64,000 bases of DNA from Balanoglossus misakiensis (lineage: Eukaryota; Hemichordata), in NCBI GenBank assembly GCA_040954595.2, contig CM082580.2, positions 8,370,001 through 8,434,000 of the forward strand. Reading direction: 5' to 3'. The translations under genes and the position numbers were made by a program. This document shows positions 1 through 12,728 of the stretch, piece after piece. Within the stretch, counting starts at the first letter, position 1, and the number at the start of each line of letters is the position of its first letter. The notes beneath the pieces were generated by a model. That model made no database searches, was not told the DNA's origin, and saw only the letters and a program-made list of their open reading frames with translations.

Positions 1-1244
1 TTGATTTCAACCGCTTTTTACGTTTTATTTACGAAGCAATAGAAAAAAATCAAAGCAACTCATCATTCTTTGAGCGATTTTATGGCGTATGTTTTTGGGT
101 CAATCGGATAGGTCAGGAGGGTATTACCGCTGTGCTCTGGTAATGTCACCTTTTGCAAAGTGTCACTTTACACATGGGGCGGGGAACTTCTCACATGCTT
201 TGAAACCGGAGGTGAAACAATATCGCCAATTGTTTTCGTTAAAAGGCTTTTCCTGTCCAAAACATGAAGCCAAATAAATACATTTCATACTGGATATGAA
301 TCTTTGTGCATGCCCTGCTGTGTCCTATACTTTTTTTTATCGTGCGAGGATTCTGAATATTGAATATCAAACATATAAGTCTGCTTTCTGAAACAGCTTT
401 TACTGTAACCAAACTACGAATAAAACGCTACCGCGTACCGCAGATTTACGTACTCATTTTGAGCACTTTTAAACGGAACAGAAGGTATAAAAACACGGCA
501 TGCCTTCGGTACTGTTTCATGTGCTACTTCTTCAAACAATTAAACATCCAACAAAAACCGACGGCGACTTTCACAACTCGATGCACGTGGAGCATCGCGA
601 ATCGTTGCCAACGGCCAGAAAGCGCGCCAAGCTATCACACACGGTTTTACTGTAGACACAGCACGCTCAGAAGTTTACACATGTCGAAGCGAAACCTCTT
701 GACACTGCCACGCTGGGCAGCAAGTTTCGGTGATTTTTGACAAACCAGACACTCGATTGTCTTGTTGCTCGCGGGCACCGCATTTGTTCGACGTCCAGCG
801 GTCGTTTGCAATAACTTGGCCGTGAGCCACTGCGACTGAAGATGAAACCGCACAACATTACATTACTCGCCCTCCACGGGGGTTTCGTTCAAGGATTTTA
901 TTTGTCGTCTTTTTTAACTAGCATATAGCAAAGAAAGGCGCATCAAAGGTAACATAGTTTTTTTTCTGCAGTCTGAGATGAGAGAAAGTTCAAAATTCGA
1001 ACATGCAACTCCATAGTAACGTCGGTTTCTCGGGTGTTTCATAATAGCATTATTGTTAACGTACGTGCATGGAGAGAGTTTCCCAGATGGTGCGAGTCAC
1101 GTATTGTAGGCGCGTATGCATTGGATGGTAATTAGCCCTATCATGCCTATGACGTTCAGCAGCTAGTGTACGTCGCCAAAAATACATGGACAGTGACGAG
1201 TTATCATGAAACTTTTATCGGCTCGAACAACTTGAACAAATTTG
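1..1244. other. Non-coding stretch, no gene seen
   Basis: AT-rich sequence. The open frames here (for example 360-740) have no domain-like composition and no splice context. I see no RNA gene or recognisable repeat before the LTR-like element at 1245. Confidence 0.5.
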
Positions 1245-1966
1245 TGTTACGTAGGAGAAGTTTTCTTTTCTGAGGGGGGAGGTGTTACGTAGGACAAGTT
1301 TGCTGTTGTTTTGTGACCAGGTTCGTTTTCGCTTACTTTCGTAATTTGAATATTTTGCGTGACCAGGTGTTGTGCATTCATTATTTTTCCCCATGTAAAA
1401 AGTCCGCACGTTGTGTTGCGGCGTAGCTGCTAATTTGGAGCTGTTCCGTTCCTCGCCGGCTTGGAAGCTGTGCCGTATTTCCTGTTGCACTGGTCTGGAA
1501 ACCGCGCCCAGAAGCCGTGTTGTTTCATGCTGTCCTGGTCTGGAAACCGCGCCCCGAAGTCGTGCTACCTCATGAGGAATTCGTCTGAAAGCCGTGCCGT
1601 CTACCGGGGAATTGTGCCAGAACGCTACTCGGACTGAACGTCGCTGTTGGAACTGCCATGGCGTTGGACGCGGTCGTCGTGCGCTACGGAGCCTTGGTCT
1701 TTAGTCTTTCATTTCCCACACCTGGTCACATTTAAGGTAGTCACTTATTTTGTGTGTTTTTCCCCCAGTGTACAACCATTTTATATTTACCAATGTTTAG
1801 TTGTAGTAATTAAAAGTTTCCATAAGCAAGGAAATAACGTGTGGTGTGCCCATTGTTGACCGTCTTTGTTGCGTGCTGCGCTGGTTGGTTCACCAAAGCG
1901 AGCCATTCAGTAAGTCTGTTTGCTCACTGCCCTGTTTCGTAACTGAACGGCCAGCGTGTCGTAACA
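1245..1966. mobile_element. Probable solo LTR of an LTR retrotransposon
   Basis: The 722-bp segment begins TGTTACG and ends CGTAACA. These are perfect 7-bp inverted termini with the canonical TG...CA ends of retroviral-type LTRs. It is flanked on both sides by TTTG (1241-1244 and 1967-1970), which fits a 4-bp target-site duplication; ATTTG can be read as a 5-bp one if the terminal A is shared. No gag/pol frame is present, so this looks like a solo LTR left by recombination. A second TGTTACGTAGGA copy lies at 1283, but only the outer copy gives matching flanks. Orientation and family are not determined; Ty3/gypsy-like is an inference from the terminus type and duplication length. Confidence 0.65.
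1485..1605. repeat. Degenerate tandem repeat of about 50 bp inside the LTR
   Basis: Successive units share GGTCTGGAAACCGCGCCC, then GAAG[C/T]CGTG, then a CATG-containing tail. Two units are clear and a third, more diverged one (GTCTGAAAGCCGTGCC) follows. Short tandem arrays of this kind are common within LTRs. No other role is visible. Confidence 0.6.
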
Positions 1967-2363
1967 TTTGGTTTTGCGCATTTATTATGTAATTTGATTA
2001 CATTTAGACGTACAGCCACAATCGGAGGTGCTCAAAGGATCCTAGTGGATCTTTACACGTTTAGACCATAAAAAGACGTACATGTACACTTATCACAAGG
2101 TATGTAAAACCCAAACTGCTTATAAGTATCCGCGTACCTTTTTACAAGTAAAAGTGGAGTCCGTAAACCTTATAAGGATTTTACTTCGGCAGCAAATCAC
2201 AACCAATAAGGAGTCTGGTACCGTGTCCCATTCCCGTCGCTGGCTGCGCTACGCTAAAAGAAAAAAAGGCTGAGTCAGACCAAGGTCAGACTGCTGCATG
2301 CCAAAGGTCCCGACCGTTGGATCAAAGGAAATTTCGAAGAACTCCGTGTACACGTACTTGAAA

Positions 2364-4685
2364 ATGGCCAAGACTATCGCAGTGTTCGGTGCTACTGGAC
2401 TTCAGGGGGGTGCTGTTGCAAGGGCTCTGTTGAAGGAATCTGGTTACGCTGTGCGTGCAGTTACCAGGAACCCCGACAGTGACAAGGCAAAGGTTTTAAA
2501 ACAACTCGGTAAGTGAATAGAGCGATCAAGACGTGAACCGGAGTAATGGTTGACGTAAACCTAGCTTTCAATTATAGAGAGACAATTACAAGGTGACCTA
2601 CAACGCTTCTCTTGGCGTGGCACCCTCACCCAGATTTGCACGACTTGTGTGTTCATTTCACGCTTGACCTATCACTTTGCGGAAAGCTCAATTGTGCTGA
2701 GTCACTGCAGATTTGCTCACGATCATTTACCGTGGCACCTCCCCCCCAGCCGCGCCCGGAAGGATTTTACATGAAACACTATTAATGACAACTGACGGAC
2801 AGAAAAGAATCGAATTAACGGCGAGATGTTTGACTGATGTTAGCCTGAATGTTAGCAAAAAAACATGCCACATCTTGGGAACTATAAACTCGCATAAAAT
2901 AACAGGAACCCCAAGTCCAGAAACACCCTACTTTCCACTCATATTAAATATGTATTTCTGTCCTTTAAATGAACTGAAAGGAGCCGAAGTTGTTAAAGCC
3001 GACACAAACGACAAACCCAGTGTTGTTGCTGCCATGGGTGGTTGCTATGGAGTTTACGGAGTCACTAACTTTTGGGAGCACGCGGATATGGACAGAGAAA
3101 TCACCCAGGTGGGAGAAATTTACACATGTATTTATCTCTCTCTCAGTAAAAATGAAATGGATTGTTTAGCTGTAACTTTGTTCTGTTTACCAAATGCAAT
3201 TTCTTGTTCTACTCCAAACAAAGGTGTGTGTTCATCAACAAGTAGCATTCGATTCAGGATAAAAACAAATCACTCGGGTAGTTTATACTCTTTGCATATA
3301 GCCAGTCGAGTTTTGCCCACGTGAGGGCGCTTTCCATGCCCCTTGAGTGCCTGACATATAGAAACGGAAAGTTGTACAGTTATATGTATACATGTATATG
3401 AAAGTCATGACCTTGTGCAATTGGCCCATGTCTAAGTTTACTCTGACTGCAAAGTCCAAACATTCTGCCGTCAGACAATTATATATCTCTTCTTTGCCAT
3501 CAACATACTTCATGGAGATATAGATTACAAGTAAACAGCTCAGTTGTTCACCAGGCCGGCAGAGGATATTTGTTTCCGCCCTCGCCTGATTGAGCAATCT
3601 TGCATTGCTTTTGGGGTTTTTCCAGGGGAAAACTTTGGTAGACGCAGCCAAAGCCGCTGGGATCAAACACTTTGTGTACAGCACGTTGGCCAATGTGAAA
3701 GCTTTGATCGGGAAGCCGTGTCCGCATTTCGACGGTAAAGCTCTGGTCGAAGAATATATGGCTGAATCTGCAGGCGTGCCTTATACGTGCGTCCGATTTT
3801 CTGCATACATGGAGAACTTTCTTGGTGATTTGAAACCTGTGGCTGTGAGTGACAACGTTCGTCTCTTGAGTAAGTATACACTGTTGGTGAAGACAATTAT
3901 CCACAATAGAATTTGGTGTTTTACCATGATTGAGAATATATATGCACAACCCTCGGTGATTTGAAACAAGTAATAATTTCATCAGTCTGTACAAGGTATA
4001 AACGTTGGTTTTGCAACAAAAATTGCACAGATCAAATAATACGTTAATGAACCCCTTTAAACCTTGATGTGTTGCAGATATTCCCATGGGAGATACGCCC
4101 TGGGAGTTGGTGTGCATGCCAGACGCTGCAGCAAGCATCGCAGCCATATTCAACAAGCCCTCCGAGTATGTTGGCAAACGGGTGATACTCATCAGCGAAC
4201 GCATCACCCTCAAAAAGTGCGCCGAGATCCTGTCCCAGCACTTTTCGCCGCTGGTTTTTGAAGCAAGTGATGTAAGTCTTAACCCTTTTTCTCATATTTT
4301 GCTCACAACAACTTCAGATTAGTCTCTCTTCAAAGTTACAATTAAGATTGGGGGTCACCATATCAAAATGTTGAATGACGGAGTAAAATTGTCGCAAATG
4401 TGAAATTCAAAATGGCCGCCAATCTCCATGGAGAAAAATTTGAGCGTGTACTACTAATGCATCACAACACTCTTGATGTTAATCTTCCAGATAACACCAG
4501 ATAAGTTTGCCAAGTTGGGGTTTCCTGGAGCTGAAGATTTAGCTGCTATGTTTGAATTTTACCAAGCTGAGGATCCCGCAACGAGGGACTACATCGACTC
4601 AAGAGGGCCAGATTTTCCCAAGTCGACCACTTTTGAGCAATGGGTCATAGCCAACAGAGAGGCACTCAAATCGGCGTTTGCTTGA
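2364..4685 (+). CDS. NMRAL1: NmrA-like family NADPH-sensor protein (NMRAL1/HSCARG-like), 301 aa
   Basis: Coding exons: 2364-2508, 2981-3108, 3626-3869, 4078-4271, 4491-4685. All junctions are GT-AG and the phases sum to 302 codons including TGA. The first residues MAKTIAVFGATGLQGG give the NmrA-type dinucleotide-binding loop GATGxQG (residues about 9-15), which is why I start at 2364 rather than the in-frame ATG at 2298. Family-matching segments follow in order: GAEVV after the first junction, a VTNFWE segment, HFDGK-VEEY, and a C-terminal KLGFPGAEDLA-MFEFY block. In humans this atypical short-chain dehydrogenase-like protein binds NADPH, has no proven enzymatic activity and shifts location with redox state, affecting argininosuccinate synthetase and NF-kB signalling. 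That role is known for the family, not shown here. Length agrees with the human protein (299 aa). It could be one of several invertebrate NMRAL1 paralogues. Confidence 0.93.
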
Positions 4686-6406
4686 TTTAAAGCACTACAG
4701 CATCCAAAAAGGTTTTTACTGTCTGGTTCATAATCGGTAAAACCAATTTGTGTATTTTTATCTAGTCAAGCGATCAGCATTCACGCAATCCTGGTCATTG
4801 TAGTCTGAATCACCTTCACAATTAATTGTACTGTAACGGCAGAATATTATAGTTGTTTACTGCCAGAAATATAAAAGGAGGAAAACGAATCTCACTAGCA
4901 GGGAAGTTTTTGAGGATATGTACGTGATGTTATGTCTATAGTGCCACACAGGAATGTGCTGTTGTAGTGTGTGTGAACAGCTGAATGTTGAGGGCGCTGT
5001 AACAAGTGACAGAGTCCAGACATCAGTTACACTGGTTCTTTTCGCAAGTTTTTTTTATTGAACTTCTCTCCAGAAGTTACAGGTCAGTACATAAAGTCTC
5101 TAAAATGGTATATAATTACACAATATTTCAAATCCCACAGACAGTGGAGAATAAATACTAACAATCCACCTACTCAAGCGCATCAAAAACGATGCGCTAT
5201 TAATACCGTCGGGCAATAAGTTAAGATTTTTCTCAAGAGTCTAATCATTTCAGTATTGTGATGAAATTTTAACAGTACCCCTTACTGGAAGCAAGGGTGG
5301 TGTTTTCTAAGTATGCCCATTAAATTGAAAAAGAATTTGTTAAACACAGGTTGGGGTAATTCATGCAAATAACCAGGTTAGATCTGTGGGAGCTCGCCCA
5401 AAATTACAGCTACTGACAACTTCAAAATAGAAAAGCATTGAAGAGGGGTGTTTTTAGAAAAGCAATCTTTGGTGTCCAACAGAAAAAAATCAATGCCTTT
5501 TGACACTTCTTCATTCAATTCATACACTCAAAACAGTCTACAGCTTTCATTTCATTTCATGATCAGCTTTAAAAATCTTTCTGTTGCAATTCAGATTTTA
5601 CAGTATGATTTGCAACATGCAAATATGATAGAGTCATCCTGTTTAAAGTGCAATATATGTCGCATACAGCGACAAAAAATCAACCTACATTTGCTTAAAA
5701 CTTCTCGCAAAGTGTTACAACTTGGAATCATTAAGTTTTATTTCACGGCCTTCTGTTAGACAAACACACTGCAAAGGCATAGTATTTTTCATTGCATGAA
5801 ATACACAAAATGTTTCAGCACAAGTTTTGGATGGATATGTATACAGTCACTTAGTCATGGCTTTCAAGGGAAAGTTCCACACAACTTTTAAGAACTCGGT
5901 CACTACACATACTTTTCAGATGTTTTCTACATTTCTGGAAGGGGAGTTATCGGAAAAAGACAAAACAACAAGAAAAGCAAAAAAATCTACATTATTATAA
6001 ATAATTCAAAGGCTAGAGCCTAAGGAGGTAGAAGTTCCAAATTGCATTGGCATTCTGAATAACTTCTGATGCACTGGCTGTTACCGACAAACAAGTTGCT
6101 CTTGGAGCCTTCATTCGAACACTCCAACCTGAAAATTGCATTTTTGCTCACGCAAAATTTGTTGGCACTGGACTTAGTCATTTGCTCTCTCAGTAAAAAA
6201 TAAGTGAATTCTAAAAAGACTTCCGCACACTCAATGTCCGATAATCCAGCCAGCATGTTGCATTCTCCTTGTCAATGTGACAAAAAATGTGGGCACGGCG
6301 CAATTCTCAATGTGGAATCTTTTCTCAGCAAAGTTGAGATTTCATTCTGTGCCTGCCCGTCTCTCATCTTCCCGATCTTCCCAGTGTTGTAAATGAAAGA
6401 CCAGTC
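4686..6406. other. Intergenic / 3' UTR region between convergent NMRAL1-like and ABCF2 genes
   Basis: The two flanking genes converge here. An AATAAA hexamer lies near 5151 on the + strand. I see no coding exon; the frame at 5448-5759 is lysine/serine-rich with no recognisable domain. Confidence 0.5.
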
Positions 6407-6412
6407 TTTATT
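6407..6412 (-). terminator. AATAAA hexamer overlapping the ABCF2 stop codon
   Basis: Read on the minus strand, the end of ABCF2 is AGCAAATAAAGAC, so the TAA stop lies within a canonical polyadenylation hexamer. If used, it would give a 3' UTR of only a few tens of bases. Longer 3' UTRs remain possible. Confidence 0.4.
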
Positions 6413-9400
6413 TGCTGCTGTTCTCTTTAATGATTCGCTCGCGCAGCCGGTCCTTGTACGCCATGATGTCGCCCTGCCATTTGGTTATCTTCTTCTTCTC
6501 GCACACCCAGATCTCTTCAGCCACCTGTCCTATAAGACGGAAGTCGTGACTGACAAGAACCAAGCCGCCGTCGAAGTTGTTGATGGCATCAGCTAAGGAG
6601 TCGATGGTCTCGATGTCCAAATGATTGGTCGGTTCGTCAAGCAGCAACATGTGTGGCGTCTGCCAGGATATCCAGGCGAATATAACTCTGCAGCGCTGAC
6701 CGTCGGATAAATTGCGCATTGGACAAACCTGCAAATGAGGAGCAGATACTGTATCAACTAAACTGTCTCAGTGGCTGGGTGCCTTTTACGAAGAATAGAG
6801 TTTCACAGAAACTGTATTGTAGTGTTGCCAAAAATTCTTTTTCCTGGTAAACTTGGCCTCAAAGACACAGAGCCAGCTTGACAAAGATTCCATTTACATA
6901 GTGTATTGGAGTAAGTTGTCCAACGGGTAGTAAACTGTCTCAGAACCATGTTTTCCCATAAATGAAACTTACCTGTTGTTTTCCAGACAATCCGTATCTG
7001 CCGATGATTTTCCTCATGTCTTCCTTTTCCTTGATTTCCGGGAAGCACTTCATCATGTACTCCAAGGCACTGAGACTCAGATCCAGGGCTTCAGTTAAAT
7101 GCTGGGGGAAAACAAATACATTAGGAGATCAGATAAGTCCAACTGACACTATCGCTACGGTCATCACACCAGTAATAAAACTCCAATCTAAAGCTCAGGA
7201 ATATTATACTTATGTCATGTAGAAAATATTTTTGAAGATATTCACTGTGAGAATTGCAACTTGTACTAACCTGGTGAAATCTTCCTATCCTGAGATGGGG
7301 ATGCTTCCGTATGAGTCCGTCAGTCGGATGCAGTTCTCCCAGCAGAAGCTTGATCAGCGTCGACTTTCCGGCACCGTTAGGACCGACCAGGGCCACCCTA
7401 GAGTCCAGATCGAGTCCAAACTCTATGTTTTTGTAAATTAGAGGCTGTAGGGAAAAATAGTACAGAATACCAATGGTGTGTTTGTATGACGGGATGGATT
7501 GAAAAATAGCTTGCAAAAAAAATCACCATCCCCTGTCTTAACAATCAATCTATAGTGGTGCTGTGCATATAACTATTTATTTTCAAATTCTAAGCCAGTA
7601 ATTTCCTGTTGATTGCCACTGTAGCTGTAGAGAATTTACTGGCATTAAGACTGCCTTATATAATGGGTGACCACGAGGTTACTGTAATTTCTACAAGAAA
7701 AGTAGAAGTACCTTGTCATCGGCATATTTAAAGCTGACATTCTGTACCATCAACACAGGGGGTGGGAGAGTGCCGCATTCTGGGAAATAAAACGACAGTG
7801 TCTGGAAAAAAAAAACGGATGTTTGGTAAAATGTATTGAATAATCAATCAATCAAGATATCTCTCGTGTTGTCAGCAAGCCCCCTGTGGGTACTTGTAAT
7901 AAGGATTATTGAACCCCACATTTCTCTCATTGTAATCTTGTGTGATTATGAAACTGTCCTGTATTTCACACACCTTATCCGCCACAACTTTATCCGTGAG
8001 TCCGCCAGCAACCATTTTCCCCAGCGTCTTCTCTTTACTCTGGGCTTGCCTGGCAAGCTTGGCACTACCATGCCCAAACCTTGCAATGTAGTCCTGTAAG
8101 TAAAACAGATTTATATATGTGTTAAACTGTAGATATTAGATGCAACATTGTGTCGCCTAGTGACATCACAAATTTTGTGGCATCCCTGAAGAACTTTGGG
8201 ACCTGCCACTATTTCTGGATCATCCTTTTTAAGAGAGTGAGAACAAGCAGCCATTGAGCCATAATCACATGAAACTGCATCGGTCAGTCTGTGCTTGAAG
8301 TCAGAACAAGAAATCGCTCTCAGGTGTTTTTTATCACTACCTCCAGGGACCGTAGTCCCGGTGACTATAATTCGGCCTTTTGATGTCATCATTCTACAAG
8401 CACAGCATATTGTGTCCCCCTCCCTCATGTGTGTAATCAGGTGTCTAGGCAGTGTTGTCGGAAGTGCAGGTTTGGGTCCAGTCGTTGGACTGGCGAAAAT
8501 GCCTACCTTCATGTGTGCAATCTGTGCCTGCTCCCAGTTGTATCTTTTCATCTGATTCTCTTCCAGTTCATACCGGGTCCTCACGTAAGCGTCGTAGTTA
8601 CCCTGGAAAGCCAGACACAAAGAGAGTCATCACATTGACACTAGGTTGTGGGATGGATATGGCAGGTTGAGTTAACTGCAGTTTTGCTATTCAATGTACC
8701 ATGATCACTGCACAGAAATCAGGAATACTGGCATTGTCTGTGTGCTTGAAGTCAGAGAAAATGAAAATCGCTTCAAGGTGTCTTTAGCATTATCACCAGG
8801 ACTGACGTCCGGTGACTGTAATTCGGCCTTTCGATGTCATCATTCTTCAAGCCACACAGTGATGCCCTCTTTTGTAATTTTTTATTGTAGGGGTTGCTTT
8901 TGATGTTGGAAAGCAAAATAGCCAAAATTTGAAAGTTGGTTGAGTGAATAATAGATGAATGAGGCAGTGTCTACTTACACCGTAGTAGTTCAGTGCTGCA
9001 TTGTGTAAATGAATAATATTCGTACAGACTCCGTTGAGAAAATCTTGCGAGTGTGATATCAGCACCAATATACGTTTATACCTGGATGTGACAAAAAGAA
9101 AAACAGAATTGGAATGGAGTTCTTCAGTGTTACGGGGTTGAACGGGTGATTCTCGTATCTGACAACAAGGGCAATGTGGGGCCCCTTCACAGAGTAACGG
9201 AAAGCAAAATGTCATGCATCGCAACTCACTGTTTCAGTTCCTCCTCTAACCACACGCAAGCTTCTAGATCCAAGTGATTTGTCGGTTCGTCCAGGATCAG
9301 TAAGTGCGGCCGGATGAACAGCGCCCTGGCCAGGGCTATCCTCATTCGCCACCCACCGGAGAAGTTCTTGCACGCTCTGTTCTGCATCTCGTGGTCGAAG

Positions 9401-10437
9401 CCCAGACCGTGGAGAATGCGAGCGGCCGAACTTTCCGCCTTGTCGGCATCCAGCTCCTCCAGGCGTTCGAAGACCTCCATTAGTCTCTCGGCCTCGGCTG
9501 TGATTGGAGAGAATGGACAGTACTTAGAGCAAGGTAAAATCAGCAAACCCAGTACATGTACTTCTTTAACCTCACTTCGTGAATTTACACACCGGAAAAG
9601 CACAGGAAGCCACAGATCCGAATACTTACATTCCAGATGTCCGATTTCCTCAGATTCCTTCTCCAGTCGATTCCTCTCCTCGTCGACGTCCATGACACAC
9701 TCCAAGGCAGTCTTGTCACTTGCCGCCATCTCCCGACTCAGGTGGAAAATGTCGATGTGATCCGGGATCGGCACTTCACGGTTACCCATCACGTGAAGGA
9801 ATGTGGATTTTCCTGTTGAATAGACAGACATGTAGTGAACATGTAGTGAACATCTACACGAGCCACGTATTCAATGCTCTGGCAGTACACTAACAACAGT
9901 ACATGTACATGTATAAAGCAAAAAATCACGTTCAAACACCTACCAGATCCGTTGAGTCCCACAAGACCGTATCTCCTGCCGCAGTTCAGTTCGATCTTGG
10001 TGTCGGCCAGCAGCTCCACACCGTGGAATGTGACGGAGAAGTTGTAAATCTTGATGTCTCTGCTGCTGGGATGCGAGGCGAGCACCCCCGTGCAAGACCG
10101 ACCGCTGCTCAGTTTGAGATCGTCCAAGGCACTTGCCGCTCCGTCCACTGCACCATTGCTAGCACCTGGAAGAGTGGGGGAAAAACACATTTTCAAGAAC
10201 AATGAATGCACAAAAATCCTTCACTCTTAATTTATCTATCTGTGTGCCAAAACCTCAGCAAGAAATTAAGACAAGTGGTCACATGGGTTTCTTACCATTA
10301 TTAACCCCATTTGAAGCGCTTGCACCATTCTGTTGCTCTTCTTGGACTTCTGTCTTGGCAGCAGCCCCTTTCCTCTGTCTCTGCTTGGCAGCTTCCTTCT
10401 TCTTAGCTTGACGCTTCTTGGCTGCTTCGGAAGGCAT
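6408..10437 (-). CDS. ABCF2: ATP-binding cassette sub-family F member 2, 615 aa
   Basis: Eleven exons in transcript order: 10437-10296, 10165-9944, 9812-9630, 9497-9230, 9081-8979, 8602-8507, 8093-7974, 7801-7712, 7444-7271, 7101-6973, 6728-6408. All use GT-AG and sum to 616 codons including TAA. The start [18 protein letters not shown] is the lysine-rich N-terminus of ABCF2. There are two ABC domains and no membrane segments. Domain 1: Walker A GLNGSGKST (split by intron 2), signature FSGGWRMR, Walker [13 protein letters not shown]. Domain 2: Walker [10 protein letters not shown] (about residue 430), signature LSDGQRCR, Walker [17 protein letters not shown] proteins are cytosolic ATPases linked to ribosomes and translation quality control. 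The human protein is 623 aa with the same atypical second signature. The stop codon lies inside an AATAAA hexamer, and two introns carry copies of one repeat. Confidence 0.97.
8291..8408. repeat. Intronic repeat, copy 1 (ABCF2 intron 6)
   Basis: About 120 bp, starting GTGCTTGAAGTCAGA and including GGTGACTATAATTCGGCCTTT and GATGTCATCATTCT. It is clearly related to the copy at 8742-8861, in the same orientation, with small indels. No coding capacity; probably a fragment of a dispersed element. Confidence 0.75.
8742..8861. repeat. Intronic repeat, copy 2 (ABCF2 intron 5)
   Basis: Second copy of the 8291-8408 repeat, beginning GTGCTTGAAGTCAGA and including GGTGACTGTAATTCGGCCTTT then CGATGTCATCATTCTTCAAG. 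It lies in the neighbouring ABCF2 intron, separated by exon 6. Confidence 0.75.
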
Positions 10438-12728
10438 TATTTCTTGGTTTCTGTTTTATTTGACTTTGAGAAGTACAGTTACCAAGACAAGCCGGTGTTG
10501 GGTTGTGTGATCTAGTTTTGTGTTCTGTATGTTGGGGGGGGGGGGATAAAACAAAACAAAACATTTTTCTGATTGCGAAATTATTACTTCATAGCATAGA
10601 GTCTATGGATTCCTATACCACAGGCTACAGTAAGTTACTAACTTAGCCCATGGAGGTGGCTGAGTGAGAATTTTAGCTACAGCAAGGTAAACGCTATGAA
10701 ATTGACATATGCCATGTTTCTTTTAATACAGGTCTTCCTACCTGTCTTGTGGATAACACAGCTACCCTCTAACACACAAATACATAGACAATATGGAAAT
10801 ATCTCCACCGCTCACGATCAAATTCCGACAATGGGAGTTCTGAATCATAGTTCTGAATGGCGGGCAACAATCAATGAACCACACGTCGAGCGCGTCATAC
10901 GTAACCATTTCACATCAGTTCGGTATGGTATCTCGGTCGGCCCCATTCAACAATAATGCCGTGATCGGATCTTTTTCCAATGTGAACTTAATATTCGTAG
11001 GGATTTCGGGCCAAAACGTTGACATTCAACAGAGATCGTTTTACAGCCGGCTAGCGGACGTCATCACGAAAGCCAAGACGCAGACTCGCCAATGGCCATG
11101 GCAAATCAAAATGGGAAAATCGCGGGGTTAACGCCACTGGTATCACAAAAAAATCGCCATATGGAAAGTTTTTCACGGTATTTTAAAATACATACCTTTC
11201 AAACCAACAGTTTTTCTCTAGATTGGTTAATACGCGACAACAGCCAGACGACAACGCTTTTGTACATGTGCCTTTACTTGTTCAGTTGCTAGCTGCTGTG
11301 GCAATGACGAAATGCCGGTTCCTGTTTACTATATAAGGACATTCTCGGTGATTCTCGGAATAGTTCGGAATCAACCCGATCCCTACTTGCATATGCAAAT
11401 AAGTTGTGTCGTGACGTCCCACATCATGCATTTCAGCATTTCAAAACAAACTTATGGATGGCTTCATCCAGCTTTAGACAAGCAATTCTCGAGCCAATAC
11501 ATTTTTTCCAGATATAAGCTCATATGATCAAAATTATAAGATCAGACATTCACATACATGCCTATATACATATATTCATACATACACACACTCACATATA
11601 CAGACAGACAGACATGTAAATAAAAACATAGCATGGACAGCATGTATGATCACTGTACAAAAATGCTTTTTATTCAGTCTAATTTCTTCTAAAGCGTATA
11701 ATACATAGGTTGGTTGGAACTTCCATCAAACACGTAGGTTATTGCATAACATTATTTGGCAGATGGCCAACAGAGATAGATATACAGCTTGTTTCAGAAA
11801 CTGAAGCATCCATAATTTGGTTTGTGACATGTGTGTATGTCTGTCTGTGTAGGGGTTCAGATCATGTATTTTGTGTGTGCATAGACACATTTGTGTGTGT
11901 GCGTGTGCACAAAGGTTTATTGAAGACAAAGTTGTTAATTGGCAAAGCTGATGGTATTTTTCTGTCCCGTTCACTTGAATTGTCTGACTGACAAATTTTC
12001 TGTCAAAAGAAGCATGTTCAAAACCAGTTGTCATCCAAAAAAATAAAACATTCACAGAAATTCTTCAACTGGAAAACGTTACAACAAACTTTCTTTTCAA
12101 CAACTCTCTCTGGGGGAAAATTAAAACAATGCTCTGCTTTCAAACAATTTCACTTTTGTTTTCAATTTCTGACATGAAAAATTGTAAGAAGGATTTCGTA
12201 TGTCCATGTAGAAAATATTAAAATTGGCAATGCCCCTTGAATTTGCTGATGCATATTTCACTCAAAAGATTCAGATATTCACATGTGATCCACAGCAAAT
12301 TCTCAACTTCAAGAACAATTTTATGCTGACAGAAGAATCGAGAAAATGATGCTTTTGAGAAGTTCTGATTCCAACAAATACCAACAATATTACACTTCCT
12401 TGTATATAAACAGTTTATATATATATAAAAAGAAAACTTATCATTTACATTATTATGGAACACTGATCAATTTTACAACAAAAAAATATCAAACCGAGGT
12501 GAGGTGAAGTGCAGAAAGAACAAGAAAGAGAGTTTTTGTTTGAGATAAAAACTTTGGAAAATTTAGGAAGGGGAGAAGTTGCTCTCCTCGTTACATATAC
12601 ACATACTTGGAAATCCCTATTTTTCAAAAAAATATACACATCTCTTGCCGAGAAACATTTTTTTCTGTACATTTCACTTGTAAAGCGAAAAAGAAGTGAT
12701 TTCACACAGTTTTCGATCAAAACAAAAC
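10438..12728. other. Intergenic region between ABCF2 promoter and CFAP221 3' end
   Basis: Holds the presumed ABCF2 upstream region, which begins with a poly-G run and AAAAC repeats near 10530-10560, and the CFAP221 3' flank. A TATATAAGG element lies near 11326, but about 0.9 kb from the ABCF2 start and on the + strand, so it is not assigned. A short GT-rich tract is at 11826-11910. No coding exon seen. Confidence 0.45.

Noticed and set aside
360-740. 126-codon open frame on the + strand
   Set aside because: No domain-like pattern, composition like translated non-coding DNA, no splice or promoter context.
1245-1966. Reading the element as a DNA transposon with terminal inverted repeats
   Set aside because: Termini are only 7 bp and have TG...CA ends with a 4-bp duplication, which fits an LTR better.
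8111-8620. 169-codon minus-strand frame
   Set aside because: Only 8507-8602 is a real ABCF2 exon; the rest is intron containing a repeat.
9314-9760. 148-codon + strand frame
   Set aside because: Antisense shadow of ABCF2 exons 3-4.
11326-11334. TATATAAGG as a core promoter
   Set aside because: On the + strand no gene follows it, and on the minus strand ABCF2 starts about 0.9 kb away.
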